Assembly (NCBI GenBank): GCA_035319065.1
Contig: DATHDM010000334.1
Location: forward strand, 1 to 7,827
Reading direction: 5' to 3'
From: DASPRM01 sp035319065
GTDB taxonomy: Bacteria; Acidobacteriota; Terriglobia; Terriglobales; Acidobacteriaceae
DNA: 7,827 nt
A program made the position numbers and the translations under genes. Below the pieces are notes generated by a model. It was not told where the DNA came from and did no database searches. It saw only the letters and a program-made list of their open reading frames with translations. Below, one piece after another: positions 5,323 through 7,827 of this stretch (position 1 is its first letter; every line of letters begins with the position of its first letter).

Positions 5323-6123
5323 ATGCCTGAGCAGCAGCCCTACATCGAATTCAAGCACGTCTCTAAGGCCTTCGGCGACAACCACGTCCTGCGCGACGTC
5401 AGCTTTCAGGTTGTGCCCGGCGAAACGCTCTGCATCCTGGGGCGCAGCGGTGTAGGCAAATCCGTCTCCCTGCATAACATCATGGGCTTCCTCAAGCCCG
5501 ACTCCGGCCGCGTCATCGTGGCCTACGAAGACATCACCGATTACGCCGAAGTCGAGCTGGAGCGCATTCGCAAGAAGGTCACCATGGTCTTCCAGAGCGG
5601 TGCGCTCTTCGATTCCCTCAGCGTCGGCGAAAACGTCGCCTTCCCCCTGCGCGAGCGTGGCGACCTGGAGGAGGAGCAGATCTACCAGATCGTGGACGGC
5701 CTGCTGGACATGACTGGGGTCAAGCACATGCGCGAGTTGTTGCCCTCCGACCTCTCCACCGGCATGAAACGCTCGGTGGCCATCGCCCGCGCCCTGGCGG
5801 CGCAGCCGGAGGCCGTGCTCTACGACGAACCCACCACCAACGTCGATCCGCTAATGGCCCAGTTGCTGGGCGACCTGATCAAAAAGTTAAAGTTTCAGTT
5901 GAAGTTGACCAGCGTCGTGGTCACGCACGATATGCGGCTGGCCGAGAAGCTCGCCGACCGCATCGTCTTCCTGCACGAAGCCCGCGTGGCCTTCTTCGGC
6001 ACCACTGCCGAGATGATGAAGTCCAACGTCGAAATCGTTCAGGACTTCCTCCGCCTCGATGAATTCGACCTCTCCCGCTTCCGCATGGAACCGCCCCGGC
6101 CGGGGGCTGCTCCGCCTGCCTGA
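5323..6123 (+). CDS. MlaF/Mkl-like ABC transporter ATP-binding protein
   Basis: A 266-aa ABC ATPase of the MlaF/Ttg2A/Mkl family, which powers MCE-type phospholipid or hydrophobic-compound transport at the inner membrane. Walker A is GRSGVGKS (40-47). The Q-loop region MVFQSGALFDSLSV (88-101, Gln91) is characteristic of MlaF. The signature is LSTGM (144-148) instead of the usual LSGGM, Walker B is VLYDEP (165-170), and the D-loop reads TTNVDP instead of TTGLDP. The H-loop is VVTHDM (199-204, His202). The tail after about 255 is proline-rich and disordered-looking. ATG 5323 follows AGGCGGAG by about five bases; the open frame upstream is only the shadow of mobA. It sits 13 bases after mobA and is probably co-transcribed. 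No permease (MlaE) or MCE (MlaD) gene lies next to it in the window, as the next gene is convergent. The subfamily is likely; the substrate is unknown. Confidence 0.9.
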   Translation: MPEQQPYIEFKHVSKAFGDNHVLRDVSFQVVPGETLCILGRSGVGKSVSLHNIMGFLKPDSGRVIVAYEDITDYAEVELERIRKKVTMVFQSGALFDSLSVGENVAFPLRERGDLEEEQIYQIVDGLLDMTGVKHMRELLPSDLSTGMKRSVAIARALAAQPEAVLYDEPTTNVDPLMAQLLGDLIKKLKFQLKLTSVVVTHDMRLAEKLADRIVFLHEARVAFFGTTAEMMKSNVEIVQDFLRLDEFDLSRFRMEPPRPGAAPPA

Positions 6124-6133
6124 TGAAAACCTG

Positions 6134-6148
6134 AGGGTGCCCCACTCT
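6134..6148. terminator. Small hairpin between convergent genes
   Basis: AGGGTG (6134-6139) pairs with CACTCT (6143-6148) around a CCC loop, with one G-U pair on the plus-strand transcript. On the minus strand the same hairpin is followed by CAGGTTTT, a modest T-tract, so it may end the rib transcript better than the plus-strand one. The stem is short, so the call is tentative. Confidence 0.3.
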
Positions 6149-6160
6149 ACGATGAATGAA

Positions 6161-6183
6161 CTGACTGCTGATTGCTGACTGCT
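6161..6183. repeat. Short direct repeat CTGACTGCT in the convergent spacer
   Basis: CTGACTGCT occurs at 6161-6169 and again at 6175-6183, with GCTGATTGC between, so the stretch reads as a run of TGCTGAY-like units. It lies in the 86-base spacer (6124-6209) between the ABC ATPase and the PPOX gene. No function is evident. It may be the remnant of an intergenic repeat family or simple slippage. Confidence 0.5.
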
Positions 6184-6209
6184 TACAACTTATCCGCCGG
6201 CAATTCTCC

Positions 6210-6632
6210 CTACCCGTTCCCGTGCACGTGCAGCGGCTCAATCTTGTAGATCACGCGCACTTCCCCAGGCTGGCGGAACGGATAAATGTCTTTGCCCAGA
6301 TACTTCTTGGCCATCTTGTTGATGTGATCGTCGGCGCCCTCTTCGGTGATCTCCACCACCCGCCCGCGGATCTCGATATAACGATACGCATTCTCCGGGT
6401 CGATCACCGCAATCGCCACCCGCGGATCGCGCCGCACATTGCGATCCTTCTGCCGCCCCTTGGCGGAGTTGAATATCACGTAGGTGCCGTCGTAATCGAT
6501 CCAGACCGGTGTCACCTGCGGCGACCCGTCCGGCATCAGCGTTCCCAGGCTTCCGAACGCCCGCTTGCGAAACAGGTCACCGTATTTCTCAAGAATCTTC
6601 TGCGTCATATCCTCGGTCGTCTTGGACGCCAT
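6210..6632 (-). CDS. PPOX-class flavin/F420-binding split-barrel protein
   Basis: A 140-aa protein of the pyridoxamine 5'-phosphate oxidase-like split beta-barrel superfamily, closest by eye to the Rv1155-like group (FDOR-B type; F420 or FMN binding). Diagnostic stretches are GSLGTLMPDGSPQVTPVWID (28-47), FNSAKGRQKDRNVRRDPRVA (54-73), DPENAYRYIEIRGRVVEI (78-95) and KYLGKDIYP (110-118). Members are usually homodimeric oxidoreductases with unknown natural substrates. The start is ATG 6632, because a perfect AGGAGGA (plus-strand 6639-6645) lies six bases upstream; the TTG at 6638 abuts that site and cannot be the start. It follows the ribE stop by 18 bases, so it is the last gene of a ribD-ribE-PPOX transcript, which fits a flavin-using protein. 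Whether the cofactor is F420 or FMN cannot be settled from the sequence by eye. Confidence 0.88.
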   Translation of the reverse strand: MASKTTEDMTQKILEKYGDLFRKRAFGSLGTLMPDGSPQVTPVWIDYDGTYVIFNSAKGRQKDRNVRRDPRVAIAVIDPENAYRYIEIRGRVVEITEEGADDHINKMAKKYLGKDIYPFRQPGEVRVIYKIEPLHVHGNG

Positions 6633-6638
6633 GACCAA

Positions 6639-6645
6639 TCCTCCT
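6639..6645 (-). promoter_or_regulatory. Strong ribosome binding site of the PPOX gene
   Basis: Reading the minus strand, AGGAGGA lies six bases before ATG 6632 and is the best Shine-Dalgarno match in the window. It starts five bases after the ribE stop codon and decides the PPOX start codon. Confidence 0.8.
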
Positions 6646-6650
6646 GACGA

Positions 6651-7295
6651 TTAGAAGCCCTGGGCCACCAGACGCTCCAGAGAAATTGCTCCCTGGGCGC
6701 GGTCCCCCCCAATCAGCTTTTCCACGTATTTGGCAATGATGTCGGTCTCCAGATTCACCGCATCTCCCGGCTGCAGCGACCGCAGGTTGGTCATCTCCCA
6801 GGTATGCGGGACGATGGCGATGGTCAGGCTGTTGCCCTCTATGCGCGCCACCGTCAGGCTTATCCCCTCCACCGCAATCGATCCCTTGAACACGATGTAC
6901 CTCTCCAGCTCCGCCGGCGCCTCGATGTGCAGCCAGTAATCCTCCGCCCCCGGAATCCTCTCCAGCCCCAAAAACTTCCCGGTGCCGTCCACGTGCCCCT
7001 GCACGATGTGCCCCCCCATGCGCCCATCCGCTTTCATCGGCAGCTCCAGGTTCACCAGCGCCCCCTCGCGGATGCGGGAGAAGGAAGTGCGAACCCAGGT
7101 TTCTTCCGCCAGGTCGGCGCCGAAGCGGTTCCCGGATATCTCCACCGCGGTCAGGCACACGCCGTTGACGGCGATGCTGTTTCCCTTTTGAAGCTCACGC
7201 GTGACGTTTTCCGCGCCCACCGTAAGTCGGCGCTTGCCGCCCACCATCGCGATGCCCTCGATCCTGCCCACTTCCTCCACCAATCCGGTAAACAT
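6651..7295 (-). CDS. ribE: Riboflavin synthase (alpha chain)
   Basis: Catalyses the final step of riboflavin synthesis, the dismutation of two 6,7-dimethyl-8-ribityllumazine molecules into riboflavin and the pyrimidine precursor. It is a trimer in known cases. The protein is 214 aa, normal length, and made of two repeated lumazine-binding barrels. Barrel one (1 to about 97) has MFTGLVEEVG (1-10), GNSIAVNGVCLTA (38-50) and MGGHIVQGHVDG (93-104) at the boundary. Barrel two (about 98-190) has KGSIAVEGISLTVA (137-150), IVPHTWEMTNL (161-171) and NLETD (181-185). The matching NGVCLT and EGISLT pair shows the internal duplication. The MFTG start is the family standard and GAGG lies seven bases upstream. 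It begins nine bases after the ribD stop and precedes the PPOX gene. Some annotators call this gene ribC or ribB. Confidence 0.97.
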   Translation of the reverse strand: MFTGLVEEVGRIEGIAMVGGKRRLTVGAENVTRELQKGNSIAVNGVCLTAVEISGNRFGADLAEETWVRTSFSRIREGALVNLELPMKADGRMGGHIVQGHVDGTGKFLGLERIPGAEDYWLHIEAPAELERYIVFKGSIAVEGISLTVARIEGNSLTIAIVPHTWEMTNLRSLQPGDAVNLETDIIAKYVEKLIGGDRAQGAISLERLVAQGF

Positions 7296-7304
7296 AGGCT
7301 GACC

Positions 7305-7827
7305 TCACTCGCGATAAGGATCTTTGATGTAGCCCTCGACTGCAAAGTCTTCCCCAAACCGGTGTACCTGGATGTGCTTGACGGTCGCCGCCTCGCTGAT
7401 GCGGCGGAAGCCGCTGCCGGTGGCGAAGGGCAGCGCCCCAGTCCCCCCCAGAATCTTGGGAGCATAGTACAGAAATACCTTGTCCACGATCCCCGCTTCC
7501 AGTGCCGACCAGTTCACCAGCGACCCGCCTTCGACCAGCAGGCTCGAGATCTCCAGCTCTCCCAGCCGCTTCAGAATCACCCGCAGATCCGGCCTGCCGT
7601 CGCGAATCCCCAGCGGCGTTTGCTCCACCCGGACGTTGCGGGCCTGCAACTCCTCCCGCCGCTTCTCGTCAAGGAACGAGCAAAACACCAGCACGTCCTT
7701 GCCCTCGCGCGCGGTCTTCACGATTCGCGACTCCAGCGGCAGCCGCAAACGCGAATCCAGCACGATGCGCAGCAACGGGCGCCGCCGCGCTAGCCCGGTA
7801 CGGTCGGTGAGCAGCGGATCGTCCGCC
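7305..7827 (-). CDS. ribD: Riboflavin biosynthesis protein RibD, reductase part (5' end outside window)
   Basis: The C-terminal 173 residues of the bifunctional deaminase/reductase RibD, which acts on the early pyrimidine intermediate of riboflavin synthesis. The visible part is the NADPH-dependent 5-amino-6-(5-phosphoribosylamino)uracil reductase domain. From the window edge it reads ADDPLLTDRTGLARRRPL, the usual family sequence, followed by RIVLDS (20-25). VEGGSLVNWSAL (98-109) is the substrate/cofactor loop and APKILGG (122-128) the conserved strand. The frame is open to the right edge, and the first possible internal start, TTG at 7775, is not a gene start. The zinc-dependent deaminase half of a protein of about 370 aa lies outside. 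It ends nine bases before ribE, so the two are co-transcribed. Any FMN riboswitch upstream would also be outside the window. Confidence 0.95.
   Translation of the reverse strand, partial: ADDPLLTDRTGLARRRPLLRIVLDSRLRLPLESRIVKTAREGKDVLVFCSFLDEKRREELQARNVRVEQTPLGIRDGRPDLRVILKRLGELEISSLLVEGGSLVNWSALEAGIVDKVFLYYAPKILGGTGALPFATGSGFRRISEAATVKHIQVHRFGEDFAVEGYIKDPYRE

Noticed and set aside
6222..6647. Plus-strand open frame opposite the PPOX gene
   Set aside because: The minus-strand PPOX protein has clear family motifs and a perfect Shine-Dalgarno sequence. The plus-strand frame has neither.
7305..7775. RibD reductase as a complete short gene starting at TTG 7775
   Set aside because: The frame continues to the window edge with the conserved ADDPLLT stretch, so the gene is simply cut by the edge.
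6804..7793. Plus-strand open frame (329 codons) opposite ribE and ribD
   Set aside because: ribE and ribD on the other strand carry all family motifs. This frame is rich in Arg, His, Pro and Gln with no domain pattern.

Overview
The window is a GC-rich bacterial chromosomal segment, densely coded, with strong G/C preference at third codon positions. All recognisable genes are housekeeping or envelope genes. No phage, plasmid, transposon, CRISPR or RNA gene is visible. The best guess for the source is Acidobacteriota or a similar high-GC, Gram-negative soil lineage. This rests on the orphan Mla-type ATPase with an unusual Walker B/D-loop, the double PilZ protein and the general wording of the proteins. 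It is a judgement from memory and was not tested by a search.

Plus strand, left to right: the C-terminal three quarters of cinA (cut by the window edge); thpR, an RNA 2',3'-cyclic phosphodiesterase (2H family) that almost touches cinA; then, after a 70-base gap with a perfect TATAAT box, plsY and gpsA. GpsA makes glycerol-3-phosphate and PlsY acylates it, so this pair forms the entry to phospholipid synthesis. A two-PilZ-domain protein with a CxxC...CxxC centre follows gpsA closely. Next come a 67-residue two-helix membrane protein of the superinfection-immunity (Imm) family, mobA (molybdenum cofactor guanylyltransferase), and an MlaF/Mkl-like ABC ATPase.

Minus strand, from the right edge inward: the reductase half of ribD (cut by the window edge), ribE (riboflavin synthase) and a small PPOX-class flavin/F420-binding split-barrel protein. 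They are spaced 9 and 18 bases apart and look like one transcript. The two gene sets converge at about 6124-6209, an 86-base spacer with a small hairpin and a short direct repeat. The only other spacers of note are 1535-1604, 4270-4402 and 4607-4709. No stretch over 300 bases lacks a gene.

The points most worth a second look are these. mobA has no ATG/GTG/TTG upstream of its nucleotide-binding motif, so it seems to use a non-standard start or to carry an error. A 17-base element with two mismatches lies just upstream of both the Imm-like gene and mobA and looks like a shared extended -10 promoter. The PilZ-Cys4-PilZ protein has an unusual architecture, and the MlaF-like ATPase has altered signature and D-loop residues and no transporter partners beside it. 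I see no convincing undescribed multi-gene system here.
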